Made by a program: the position numbers and the translations under genes. 64,000 nt of DNA from UBA12545 sp051024685. Lineage in GTDB: Bacteria > Bacillota > DSM-521 > Neomoorellales > Neomoorellaceae. The notes beneath the pieces were generated by a model. The model was not told the origin of the DNA. It did no database searches and was given only the letters and a program-made list of their open reading frames with translations. The stretch is taken from contig JAZHPA010000008.1 in NCBI GenBank assembly GCA_051024685.1, positions 1 through 64,000 on the forward strand. Reading direction: 5' to 3'. Positions 42,211 to 50,952 of the stretch are shown here, one piece after another; the first letter of the stretch is position 1, and the number at the start of each line of letters is the position of its first letter.

Positions 42211-43461
42211 TTACGGTGTGGTGACTACTGCTTCATTGGAGTAGGCGGAAAAACCGGCGGCGTTAAAGGCGCGCACCCTGTAGGCGTAGGTAGTTTCAGG
42301 GGATACGGTCTCATCGACGTAACTGTTTACCTGGGTGCCCAGCAGGACTGCAATTTCCACATAGCGCCCGTTAACGCCTGTTTTGCGCTCTATTGTGAGA
42401 CCGTCCTTACCGGTATCCGGGTCCGTCCAAGCCAGTGCCACCCTGGTGGGTGTAACTGCTACGCCGGTTAAATCCGGGGGAGCCGGCGGGGGAGCGGTAG
42501 GTACGGCCGGGAAGACATCAATTCTGGTCATCATTCCTGCCGGAAACTGGCCCTGGCTCACCAGGTGGTGCAGTTCCCGGTCAAACAGGTAATATTGTCC
42601 GGGAGAAGTACCGATGAAAAGCAAATCATAGGTTTGGCCGGACCCTATAATAAGGGTGTGCCTCTGGTAAGTGGCATCCAGTGCCTGTGTCTTAAGCGGC
42701 CTGGCGTCGCCGGCCAGCACCCGGAATAGACCGCCGCTTAAGTGCAGGGAGTGGTTCAGGCACCCCGCATTAAGGCACCGGATCAGCACCCGTTGGCCCA
42801 CGGCAGCGCTCAACCTGGACCCGTAAGGCTGGCTGGTAAAGGTATCCGGGGCAATGGTAGCGGGAAAGGCCCGCCCGTTGATGAGCCAATAGTCAGGACT
42901 ATACTTGGACATATCAATAGGCAATCCCGCCGCTAGGTGGCGGTTCATCCCGCTATCTATCTCTCCCAGCACCAGGACCTGTTCCACGTCAAACTCCGTA
43001 CCGGTACCCGCCCCGTACGCGGTTTTCCTGAAGGGATCTTCCGGATCATAATCAACCGGGCGAATGATCATCGCCCCGTACAGGCCCACCGGCACTTGTT
43101 TCTCCGGCTGGCAGCCGCTCTCGTAAAGGTAGGTTCCCGGGCGGGAGGCGGTAAAGGTGTAAGTCGCCGTTCCCCCATTGGGCCCCGCCGGCGTGTCATA
43201 AGATATGAAGCGGCCGCTTTCGTCCTTGACCGGACGGGGGGTCCTGTCCTGACCGGGAAACATCAGGCAGACCGGCTCGTCTAAAGTGTTATACAGGACG
43301 ATCTTAATGACCTCTCCCGCGGTGGCTTCGATCAGCGGGCCGGGGAGTTGGGGCGTGCCGGTTGCGGAATCGGTAAAGCCCCAAAAGGGGATCTCGATCG
43401 GTCCCTCCGGACCCACCATCGTCACCGTTCCTGCCTTGGCCCATAATTCTTTGATAATCAT
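42211..43461 (-). CDS. Multicopper-oxidase-like protein C, degenerate copper sites, with C-terminal FN3 domain
   Basis: The 416-residue product has two cupredoxin-like domains (about 1-320) paralogous to the two genes upstream in the operon, and a fibronectin type III domain (about 330-416, ending NAAGFSAYSNEAVVTTP). Canonical copper motifs are lost: CLMFPG replaces HxHG, GTYLYESG replaces the YHCH motif, NHSLHLSGG replaces HPxHxHG, and there is no C-terminal HxH. It therefore looks structural rather than catalytic. ATG at 43461 after GGGAG. No signal peptide. Last gene of the operon. Confidence 0.75.
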   Translation of the reverse strand: MIIKELWAKAGTVTMVGPEGPIEIPFWGFTDSATGTPQLPGPLIEATAGEVIKIVLYNTLDEPVCLMFPGQDRTPRPVKDESGRFISYDTPAGPNGGTATYTFTASRPGTYLYESGCQPEKQVPVGLYGAMIIRPVDYDPEDPFRKTAYGAGTGTEFDVEQVLVLGEIDSGMNRHLAAGLPIDMSKYSPDYWLINGRAFPATIAPDTFTSQPYGSRLSAAVGQRVLIRCLNAGCLNHSLHLSGGLFRVLAGDARPLKTQALDATYQRHTLIIGSGQTYDLLFIGTSPGQYYLFDRELHHLVSQGQFPAGMMTRIDVFPAVPTAPPPAPPDLTGVAVTPTRVALAWTDPDTGKDGLTIERKTGVNGRYVEIAVLLGTQVNSYVDETVSPETTYAYRVRAFNAAGFSAYSNEAVVTTP

Positions 43462-43494
43462 AGTTTCTAACTCCCTATCTCAAAAGTTTGCCAA

Positions 43495-44694
43495 TTATTC
43501 CAGGACCCCTACATCCGGGCCCAGAGCACCTTCAGGATAAATAGCTATCATGGTCATAATGCCTCCGGGGAATTTTCCCCAGTTGGTCATCTGGGGCTCT
43601 TCATGGGAGTGGAGCATAAAGTAGTACTCGCCCACCCGGTTAAAGGAAGTAGTGCCGACGGGGATGTCCCCCTTTTTCCCCAGGTACGGGCTGCCGCTCC
43701 ACATGGTCCAGCCGAAGTGGCCCACGGCCAGGTTGCGCAGGTTAGGCAGGGTAGTGGGGATAGGGTTTTCCGGGGTAAAGCCCAGCCCCACCCACGTAAA
43801 GATCTGGTCGTACGTCTGCCCGGGCCCTACGAGTACCGTGAACCTCTCGAAGGAAAGGTCTACCGGTCCATTTCTCAACAAGCGTCCGTCCACCGCCACC
43901 ACCCGCGTATGATTACCGTGAGGGTGGAGGGGGTGATTATCTACCCCGGCCCCTGCGTACCGGAGCAGCACCCTTTCCCCCGGCTCGGCCATAATCAGGC
44001 ACCCATAGGGCTGGGCAGGAAGGTAACCCGCCCGGTCCGGCAGCATGGTGTCCAGGGCGGCCCGGCCGTTGATGGTCCAGTACCTGGGCTTGCGATCCCG
44101 AGGGTTGTAGGGCCGGCCCCTTTCCACTGCGTAGTGGAGAGCGGGGTCGATCTCCCCGATTATCAGCAGGTATTCCCGGTCAAACTCTGTACCGGTACCG
44201 GCTCCGTAGGCAGTCTTGTTGGTTACCGGGTGGTAATCCGCCGGGCGGACCACCATGGCGCCGTACAACCCCATGGGCACCTGCTTGGTGGGGTTAGTAC
44301 CGCTCTCGTAAAGATAGGTCCCCGGGTGGTCGGCTACGAACTTGTAGGTTATCGTCTCTCCCGGCGGTACAGAATCCACCAGGGACACCAGCTTTCCCCC
44401 CTCGTACTGGGGCTGGGCTGGAGATTCCGAACCATCCGGGTGGACCACCATGAACTTTTCCACGCCGGGGAAGCGGATGGAGACATTTTCCTCCAGGGTG
44501 TTGGTTAAGTTAATGACGACGGTTTCTCCCTGGCTAACCACCAGGTGAGGCCCGGGGAGTTGGGCGGAAGCGCCCTCTTTGGCGGTGAACCCCCAGATGT
44601 AGATGCTATTGCCATCCGGCATAGATATATGGCCTTCGGTGGCCCACAGATTAATGGTGCGCGTCTGGTTAATGGCAGGCATGTTAGACGGCAT
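43495..44694 (-). CDS. Multicopper-oxidase-like protein B, second half of the copper motifs
   Basis: The 399-residue product has two cupredoxin domains. The third MCO motif is intact: NHPLHPHGNH (His 254, 257, 259). The C-terminal region has MLHSHEEPQMTNWGKFPGGI (His 362, 364). The first two motifs are missing: SIRFPG where HxHG should be, and GTYLYESG where the His-containing YHCH motif should be. ATG at 44694 after GAGGAGAGG. No signal peptide or membrane segment. Protein A, encoded just upstream, has the reciprocal set. Confidence 0.82.
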   Translation of the reverse strand: MPSNMPAINQTRTINLWATEGHISMPDGNSIYIWGFTAKEGASAQLPGPHLVVSQGETVVINLTNTLEENVSIRFPGVEKFMVVHPDGSESPAQPQYEGGKLVSLVDSVPPGETITYKFVADHPGTYLYESGTNPTKQVPMGLYGAMVVRPADYHPVTNKTAYGAGTGTEFDREYLLIIGEIDPALHYAVERGRPYNPRDRKPRYWTINGRAALDTMLPDRAGYLPAQPYGCLIMAEPGERVLLRYAGAGVDNHPLHPHGNHTRVVAVDGRLLRNGPVDLSFERFTVLVGPGQTYDQIFTWVGLGFTPENPIPTTLPNLRNLAVGHFGWTMWSGSPYLGKKGDIPVGTTSFNRVGEYYFMLHSHEEPQMTNWGKFPGGIMTMIAIYPEGALGPDVGVLE

Positions 44695-44717
44695 AATTTT
44701 CCTCTCCTCATACCCTT

Positions 44718-45758
44718 CTAGCGGTTGGGGGCCGTTTGGGGCGGCAGAGTGCCGGCGGGGAATATCTGCACTTCGGAGACCATGCCCCCGGGCGTTGCAC
44801 CGGCATTGGTGTTTTTGTAGTAATTACGGTTAAACAGGGGATAGATACCCGGTGCCGGTGCCGTAAAGATGGCGTCTACCGTCTGCCCGGGCGCGAAGTA
44901 AAGAGCATTCTTCCAGTAGGAAAGGTCTTCCCCGTTAAGCCCTCGGAGCTGCCTCGCGTCCTGGCCCACCACCTTGAGGGGAATACCCAGAATCTGCAGG
45001 GAGTGCTCCTGATACCCCAGATTAATAAACCGGAGCAGGACCCTTTCGCCCTCATTGGCCCTGATTAAAGCTGCATAAGGCTGGAAGGGAAACTCCTCAC
45101 CGCCGTTTAAGTCGAGGGTGTCGGGATAGGAACGCCCGTTGAGCAGCCAGTAGGCAGGCCGGTACTCCGTCCAGTCGAATACCTGGACAGTGGCTATCAT
45201 GTGGTGGGCGGTAGCGTCCAATTCTGCAAGGAAGATAAGGTATTCGCGGTCAAACTCCGTTGACGGATCGTTGTAAGCGAACTTCCGTCCCTCGTAGTCC
45301 GGATCTTTCTCTAACCGCGGCCGCACTATGAGGGGGCCCACCATGCCCATCTGGATGTGCTCGACCGGCTCCACGTGGCAGTGGTACATGTAGGTCCCAG
45401 GGTGCAGGGGACGGTAGTAGTAGGTAAAATCCCGTCCCACGGGAACCATAATCGACACCTCCGGCACGCCGTCGTAGATCGGGATCTGGTTGGGAAACCC
45501 GTGCCAGTGGACGGTGTGGGGGTCATCCAGGTCGGGACGCTGGGGCATTCCCAGGTTGGTCAGGGTGAGGTACAGCTCGTCGTCTTCGTATAATTCAATC
45601 AGGGGTGCCGGTAGTTGGGCCTTCCCCCGGTAGGTGAAGATCTGTTCGGCGGGCACCCCGGTAATATCCGCAAAACCAAAAATATAGTGGGTGGTACCGT
45701 CGGGCATTTTAATCCATCCGTCGGTGGCTCCTAAATGGAACTCTCTTCTTTGTCCCAT
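44718..45758 (-). CDS. Multicopper-oxidase-like protein A, first half of the copper motifs
   Basis: The 346-residue product has two cupredoxin domains. The first is complete: HTVHWHGFPNQ (His 84, 86) and GTYMYHCHVEPVEHIQMGM (His 126, Cys 127, His 128, His 134, Met 139), which contain type 1 and type 2/3 copper ligands. The second has lost its sites (EHSLQILG in place of HPxHxHG, no C-terminal HxH). ATG at 45758 after GAGGAG. No signal peptide. All three proteins share an MPDG...IFGF-type N-terminus and arose by duplication. Confidence 0.83.
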   Translation of the reverse strand: MGQRREFHLGATDGWIKMPDGTTHYIFGFADITGVPAEQIFTYRGKAQLPAPLIELYEDDELYLTLTNLGMPQRPDLDDPHTVHWHGFPNQIPIYDGVPEVSIMVPVGRDFTYYYRPLHPGTYMYHCHVEPVEHIQMGMVGPLIVRPRLEKDPDYEGRKFAYNDPSTEFDREYLIFLAELDATAHHMIATVQVFDWTEYRPAYWLLNGRSYPDTLDLNGGEEFPFQPYAALIRANEGERVLLRFINLGYQEHSLQILGIPLKVVGQDARQLRGLNGEDLSYWKNALYFAPGQTVDAIFTAPAPGIYPLFNRNYYKNTNAGATPGGMVSEVQIFPAGTLPPQTAPNR

Positions 45759-45843
45759 GGCGCTTACTCCTCGGAAATAATTTTTATTTTATTTATCACG
45801 GTGCGCTCCGCGCGGGGTGACTCAATTCAAGGAGATTGTGCCG

Positions 45844-48800
45844 TCAACCAACCTCATCGGCTCCAATGTCCACGCCTGGCCACCGGCGACGAGGCTGATC
45901 GTCGTAGTCGGTAAGGGGAGCCGGGTAATAGATCCCGTTCAAGGTTAATCCCACCGTGCCCCTATTCACTACTGGGGAACGAGGCTTCAGGTGGTAGTTT
46001 CCTTCCACGCCCGGCGCAGGGATAACGATCTTGGTGCTCTTGAAATCCGGCTGGCCCCGCAACGTCCCCACCCTGATCTTGGTATCGTATTCCAGGACAA
46101 AGGCGGGATCGGTGATAAGGTTGGTGGGATGGGGTGGGCCGTATGGTGTTGAAAGGCTACAGTAGTAGGGGTGAAAGTACTTCGGCTCGGGGGTACCGAA
46201 CACTTCCATATCCATAAGCAAGTAGTCTTCCGCCAGTTTACCCGCCACCGGGTCGAAGTGATAGGCCCGGTTATCCCAGAAGATGTTATTGAACAGTACC
46301 GGGTCGCTGAAATTGGGCGAGCCGGGCGGTAGCAGGGCCTGGAAGGCCGCACTGTGCGCCTCGCTCACCAGTCCGGCCCCGTGGGGCTGGCCGTCGCTGT
46401 CCTCGGCGGTGGCGGTTGTGGCGTTCTTGGCAATGGTGTTATTGCAGATGATTACATTGGAGGCATCGTCCAGGGCGATACCGCCCCCCAGGTCGGTGGA
46501 TACGTTGTTTACTATTATGTTATTGTAGATCCTGATGCGGTAGGTTCCCGGCTGCAGCAGGCGGATGCCGCCGCCGTCATCGTTGGCCAGATTTCCCTGG
46601 ATCAGGTTGTTAAAGATGTCTACCTCGCCGGAGCCGGCGGAAAAGGTTTGCGGCGGTATTGGTTGCTCGCCCCCGACCAAAATCCCGCCCCCCTCGTCAA
46701 AGGAGGAGTTAAACAGCACCCGGTTGTGGTGGATTTGCCCTCCGTGGCTCAAACCGAAATGGGACAAGCCACCTCCGTACTCGGCGGAATAGTTGCCGAT
46801 AATCTCATTGTGGTGGATGTTGTAGTAATGAGCACCGTTAAAGATGCCGATCCCGCCGGCCAGGCTCACCCCGCCGTTTCTAATAATTCGGTTGTGGTGG
46901 ATGTGGATTAACTCGTTATGGAGGTCGCCGGCATAGGGTTTACCAATGGTGATGCCGCCCCCGAACCCGCCGCCGTTTCCTTCGATGACGTTGTTGCTAA
47001 TCTCCAGGTAGCAGGCGAAGGCGTGTACCAGTATGCCCCCCGCTTCGCTACCCCGGGCCCCGGTAATGGTAAACCCATCGATTTGCGGATTGAAGGCGGA
47101 GTTAAAGGCGCCGGCCTTGGCCACCACCGTCAGGGCCTGCCCCTGGGAAATGTTTTGAGGCCCGTCAAAATCGAGGGAGTTGATTTTTTCCAGCCATTCC
47201 TGCCGGTAAGAGGCGAAGAAACGCCCGTCAATCACCGTAGCTTTGGGCCCCATTCCCTGCAGCTTTACATTTTTATAAAGGATGGGGCTTTCGTAGTAGG
47301 TACCGGGTGGAACGATAATGAGGGTGTTGGCGTCTGCCGCATCGATGGCCTGCTGGATGGAGGTGCCGGGGGTTAAAGTGACTACAGTAGGGTTATAGGT
47401 GCTGCCTAACACATGGATCGTGATCCCCGTAGGGCTTACCTTACCATCCCTTTTTCTTACCAGCAACTGCGCGGGGCCCGGGCTGAAATATAAAGGTACC
47501 CTCACTCTGATGACCGTATCGGTCCAGGTGAGCACCCAGATAGGCTTCCCGCCCAACGTTACCTGCCCTCGAGTATCCCCAAAATTAACCCCGGTGATCT
47601 TGATGGTTCTTATACCCCGAAGCGTTACGTAAACCCGGTCTACCTGGTAAATAAGAGGGGTGCCCGGTGCCACGTCGTAGGGCGGGACCAAATCCCCGTT
47701 CGGGGTTTCCACAAGGTTCGAAACCGGGAAAAGGGCCACGTCCGCGTAAGTGGTTTTCCCCGGCCAGACGTCAAACACCAGTTTCAAGGTCTGGTAGTCG
47801 GGGTTGTAGTTGGCATTGGGTCTTTCCGGATCTCCCGGGTCATTGCCTATAACCTGGTACATGGCCGGAGCCACGCCGGAGGGTGCGGGCACATTGGCCG
47901 TATAGGTGGAGGGAAGCAGTACCTCGAAAATGCCGTACTGGTCGGTATAGACGGTGGTCAGAAGCCTTCCCTGGTAGTCGCGGATGCCCACCGGGGTATG
48001 GGCTATGCCCCGTTTTTCACGGTAGAAGGGGGAGGTGGGGTTGGTCTCCAGGTTGAGGTCATCCCACATCCCTCCTACGATGCGGCCGGGGATGGGGACG
48101 TCGGTGTACAGGAAAAAGTCTACTGCCGCGTTTTGGCCATTCTGGAGGGTAACCACCTTTTTAGTACGGGAGTCTCCGTAATAGCCGGGAGGTACCACGT
48201 TGATGGAGACCTGTTCGGCGCCCGCCCTGCCGGTATTCGGCTTACCCTTTTTCTGGACCGAAGCATTGCGCGCAATGACGTACTCGTCGCCCTGATCCGT
48301 GTTTACGGAGTTCTCGTCTACTGCCCGGTAACCCTCCGGGGGGACCACCTCCACAATGTAGGTGCCGGCCGGAAGAGGTTTTTCCACGGCGTTCGGCGCG
48401 CCGTAGTAGGGTTCAAAATAGGTGGTAAAGGAAAATCCGCCGTCGTAGACCCCCGGCGCGACGTAGCCGCTGTTCAAGGGAACTTCTGTAACGATTGTAC
48501 CGTCAGGACGTTTAGGATGCTCCCAGGCACCGGTGGTCACCGAGTTAATCTTGGCGCCCTGGACGAGGTTCCCGTTCTGGTCAACGGTGGTGGTATAAAG
48601 ATTGATGGTTACCTTAGGGATCCCTGGCTCGTAGTCTTCCGCCGCCGCGTAGCGCGGGTCTATTTCGTTGCGCATAGTGGCATAGTATACCATGCCGGAA
48701 ATGCCGCCGTTGCTCGTGCCGTCCGCCAGAGGGTATTCTTTTTTACCCCAATCGATTCTGGTGGTCATGCCGGCGCCGGTCATCTCGGCAATGGTCAAGC

Positions 48801-50187
48801 CGCCGGGAACAATAGCGGGCGGGAACGGCAAACCGGGGTGGGGTACGGCTGCCGCCACGGTCTGCCCCCAGCGGGTGAAGGCGACCTGGGCTACGGCAAA
48901 ACGCTCCAGTTCGAATACTTCCTCCAGGGAGTAATTACCGTCCATGTCGGTGACAGTTCTATACTGGATGCTGCCGTCCTTGAAGCGGGTTCCCACCTCT
49001 ACGTTGGGGATACCCTCTTCGCCGGGGTCACGGATGCCGTTTTCGTTGGCATCCCGGAAGACCGCTCCCTCGATCCGGCCGAACCACCTGGGGATGTGGA
49101 TGTCACCCATATCGACCAGCGCCCCGCCCGAGATACGCACCGTGCGGAAGGATATGATGTGGTCCAGGGGCTCATCCCAGATGGCCATCTGGTACACGCC
49201 GGCGGGCACATTGTTGATTACGAAGGTGCCGTCCGGGTTGCCCCTGCCCGTCCAGACCTGCTGGTCGTTGCCGCCTATGTCGGTCAAGGCGATCCAGGGC
49301 CGGTCTACCGGCGGGCCCTGTGGTTGCCCCTCCAAGATACTCCTTATGGTCCCCCTGATGGTGCCCGTCCCCGGTTCCTTAACCTCGCCCCAATCCATGG
49401 GCCTGACGAACCCGATCCATACCAGGGGTAAACGGAAGCCCTCTTCGGCGCTGTAGCCGTCGTTGCCCTCTTCAATCCAGGCGTCTATGACCGGAGTGCC
49501 TTCAATGGTGGTAGTCTGGATCCAGTCGGTGCCGTCAGGCGGGATGGCCTGAACCGCGTACTTTCCCGGCGGCAGGTTTTCAATGACGGCGTCGCCGTTG
49601 GCGTCGGTAAGGATCACCCCGCCGGTTCCCGGGACCGGAATGGGGTTGCCCTCGGCGTCGAGAAGGAAATTCCCCTGTTGGTCCCGCCGGTACAGGGTGC
49701 CTAGGGGGTTGCCGAAATAATCGACCTGAACTTCACCAACCGTATCGTGTATTACGATGCGAAATCCGGCCAGCCCGGCTTCCACCGGGATGTCAAGTTC
49801 GCCGTTGACCGGCTGGTTGTCGTGGAAAACGTGGACGCGGATTTTAGATAGCGGCAGAGGATGGGACACCAACTCCACCGTGACTTCAGTATCACCGTTT
49901 ACCGTTATCCAGTTACCACCCATCTTGTGGCCCGGCGCCAGTACGGATACCAGGTATTTTCCGTCAGGTACTCTTACTGTGGGGTTTGAATGGTCTCCGG
50001 TGGCCACCACCGGGCTGTGGCTGGGTCCCGCCCTAAGGGAAGGCCAGTTGGCCGGGTCAGGATCCAGGGGATTGCCCACATTATCCTCGTTGACAATGAA
50101 CTTGAAGTTGGGAATAGGTAAGCCCGTGCCCGCTTCTTTTACCCTAACCGTCAATAACGAGTTCGACGCCTTAGAACCATTATTCAT
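45844..50187 (-). CDS. Giant beta-helix and Ig-like repeat protein, structural, no signal peptide
   Basis: The 1447-residue product. From the N-terminus: several carboxypeptidase-regulatory-like/SdrD B-like modules (about 1-830), one with the calcium-binding-type DANENGIRDPGEEGIPNVEV and others with GTIRGTI-like starts; an IPT/TIG domain (about 870-955, TIKITGVNFGDTRGQVTLGG); then a right-handed parallel beta-helix (about 965-1300) of pectate-lyase-like coils with repeated IHHNRI, NNVIEGNGGGFGGG and IYNNIIVNN units. The end is a DUF-like tail with DYDDQPRRRWPGVDIGADE. No signal peptide, LPXTG or S-layer motif was seen. ATG at 50187 with GGAGGT. First gene of the operon with the three MCO-like genes. 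Confidence 0.82.
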   Translation of the reverse strand: MNNGSKASNSLLTVRVKEAGTGLPIPNFKFIVNEDNVGNPLDPDPANWPSLRAGPSHSPVVATGDHSNPTVRVPDGKYLVSVLAPGHKMGGNWITVNGDTEVTVELVSHPLPLSKIRVHVFHDNQPVNGELDIPVEAGLAGFRIVIHDTVGEVQVDYFGNPLGTLYRRDQQGNFLLDAEGNPIPVPGTGGVILTDANGDAVIENLPPGKYAVQAIPPDGTDWIQTTTIEGTPVIDAWIEEGNDGYSAEEGFRLPLVWIGFVRPMDWGEVKEPGTGTIRGTIRSILEGQPQGPPVDRPWIALTDIGGNDQQVWTGRGNPDGTFVINNVPAGVYQMAIWDEPLDHIISFRTVRISGGALVDMGDIHIPRWFGRIEGAVFRDANENGIRDPGEEGIPNVEVGTRFKDGSIQYRTVTDMDGNYSLEEVFELERFAVAQVAFTRWGQTVAAAVPHPGLPFPPAIVPGGLTIAEMTGAGMTTRIDWGKKEYPLADGTSNGGISGMVYYATMRNEIDPRYAAAEDYEPGIPKVTINLYTTTVDQNGNLVQGAKINSVTTGAWEHPKRPDGTIVTEVPLNSGYVAPGVYDGGFSFTTYFEPYYGAPNAVEKPLPAGTYIVEVVPPEGYRAVDENSVNTDQGDEYVIARNASVQKKGKPNTGRAGAEQVSINVVPPGYYGDSRTKKVVTLQNGQNAAVDFFLYTDVPIPGRIVGGMWDDLNLETNPTSPFYREKRGIAHTPVGIRDYQGRLLTTVYTDQYGIFEVLLPSTYTANVPAPSGVAPAMYQVIGNDPGDPERPNANYNPDYQTLKLVFDVWPGKTTYADVALFPVSNLVETPNGDLVPPYDVAPGTPLIYQVDRVYVTLRGIRTIKITGVNFGDTRGQVTLGGKPIWVLTWTDTVIRVRVPLYFSPGPAQLLVRKRDGKVSPTGITIHVLGSTYNPTVVTLTPGTSIQQAIDAADANTLIIVPPGTYYESPILYKNVKLQGMGPKATVIDGRFFASYRQEWLEKINSLDFDGPQNISQGQALTVVAKAGAFNSAFNPQIDGFTITGARGSEAGGILVHAFACYLEISNNVIEGNGGGFGGGITIGKPYAGDLHNELIHIHHNRIIRNGGVSLAGGIGIFNGAHYYNIHHNEIIGNYSAEYGGGLSHFGLSHGGQIHHNRVLFNSSFDEGGGILVGGEQPIPPQTFSAGSGEVDIFNNLIQGNLANDDGGGIRLLQPGTYRIRIYNNIIVNNVSTDLGGGIALDDASNVIICNNTIAKNATTATAEDSDGQPHGAGLVSEAHSAAFQALLPPGSPNFSDPVLFNNIFWDNRAYHFDPVAGKLAEDYLLMDMEVFGTPEPKYFHPYYCSLSTPYGPPHPTNLITDPAFVLEYDTKIRVGTLRGQPDFKSTKIVIPAPGVEGNYHLKPRSPVVNRGTVGLTLNGIYYPAPLTDYDDQPRRRWPGVDIGADEVG

Positions 50188-50219
50188 CGGAAGACTACCT
50201 CCGGGTTCTCTTTAGGATC

Positions 50220-50227
50220 ATCTTATG
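50220..50227 (-). promoter_or_regulatory. Possible SigE/SigK -10 element before the beta-helix gene
   Basis: On the minus strand CATAAGAT fits the CATAnnnT -10 of mother-cell sigma factors. Transcription would start near 50213, with GGAGGT and ATG at the right distance. No convincing -35 at the right spacing, so weak. Confidence 0.3.
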
Positions 50228-50267
50228 TTGATGGCCGCCTTTATGGTGCTTTCAGGGGTTGTTTGTA

Positions 50268-50630
50268 TTAAGGGAAAGCCGGGAGCGAGGGTCTGGCCTG
50301 CGAAGAGAAGGATATGTAAAGCACCATAACGGTGAAGAGGTTAAAAAAGAGCCGGGCGTCCTTGTCCACCCCCCAGTCCTGGGTGGAACCGGTGCCCTGG
50401 ACTTTCTGGAAGCATTCCCGGAACATGGTATTGAGCGCTTCTTCTCTGTTCCGCAGGAAATCGATCATCTGCCGCACATACCGGTCCGCGATTTGCCGGT
50501 GCAGATATTCATACACAACCTTGGCGCGTTGTTCGGCGGCGATGTTGGAAAGCAGGTCCGCCGGCAGGTCACCGGTGGCTTCAATGTAAGATGCGGTCCA
50601 CACCTGGCCGGAGGCGCTGCTGCCGTGCAT
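50268..50630 (-). pseudogene. N-terminally truncated CotJC/manganese-catalase-like coat protein
   Basis: ASYIEATGDLPADLLSNIAA and EQRAKVVYEYLHRQIADR, then IDFLRNREEALN and KDARLFFNLF, match the last 100 or so residues of CotJC/manganese catalase. In those proteins the Glu residues of AAEQRA and REREIVH bind metal; here the second motif reads NREEALN, with the His lost. The first two-thirds of the protein is absent. CotJC is an inner coat protein in Bacillus. It lies directly upstream of the beta-helix/MCO operon, on the same strand. Confidence 0.7.
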
Positions 50631-50952
50631 ACCATTTCCAGGTGACTGAGTATGGGGGCTACTCGGCTCCCTCCTACTCGGATACGGGGATTGTTGGAAA
50701 TATTTTACCTCGGGAGGAGGAAAAAGGGAGTAACTTGTCGAAATCCTCTCCTGGAGGAATTTGGAGAGGAAGTTAAAGATGTCCTCCGATCCCGGACGGA
50801 AAAGGAAACCCCTGGGCCAGCAGTAGGCCGCAATTCCTTGGCGCGCATTTACGCCATTCACCGGTGGATTGCAGTCCGGTGTTATCCCAACAATAGTAAT
50901 ATATTACTCAAAATATTTGGTAGGCAGAATTCTTGTATAGCCTAATTTAGCG
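50631..50952. other. Intergenic stretch between coat-gene remnant and CRISPR locus
   Basis: No gene recognised. TAATATATTAC (50896-50906) is AT-rich and could hold a -10 for the rightward CRISPR genes, but no -35 at the correct distance is visible. No CRISPR repeats are present. Confidence 0.4.

Noticed and set aside
43603..44508. 301-codon plus-strand frame opposite MCO protein B
   Set aside because: Antisense shadow; no domain, and the minus strand has conserved cupredoxin motifs.
46354..49456. Long plus-strand frames (up to 477 codons) opposite the beta-helix gene
   Set aside because: Antisense shadows caused by the GC-rich composition; the minus-strand frame has clear domains and a good ribosome site.
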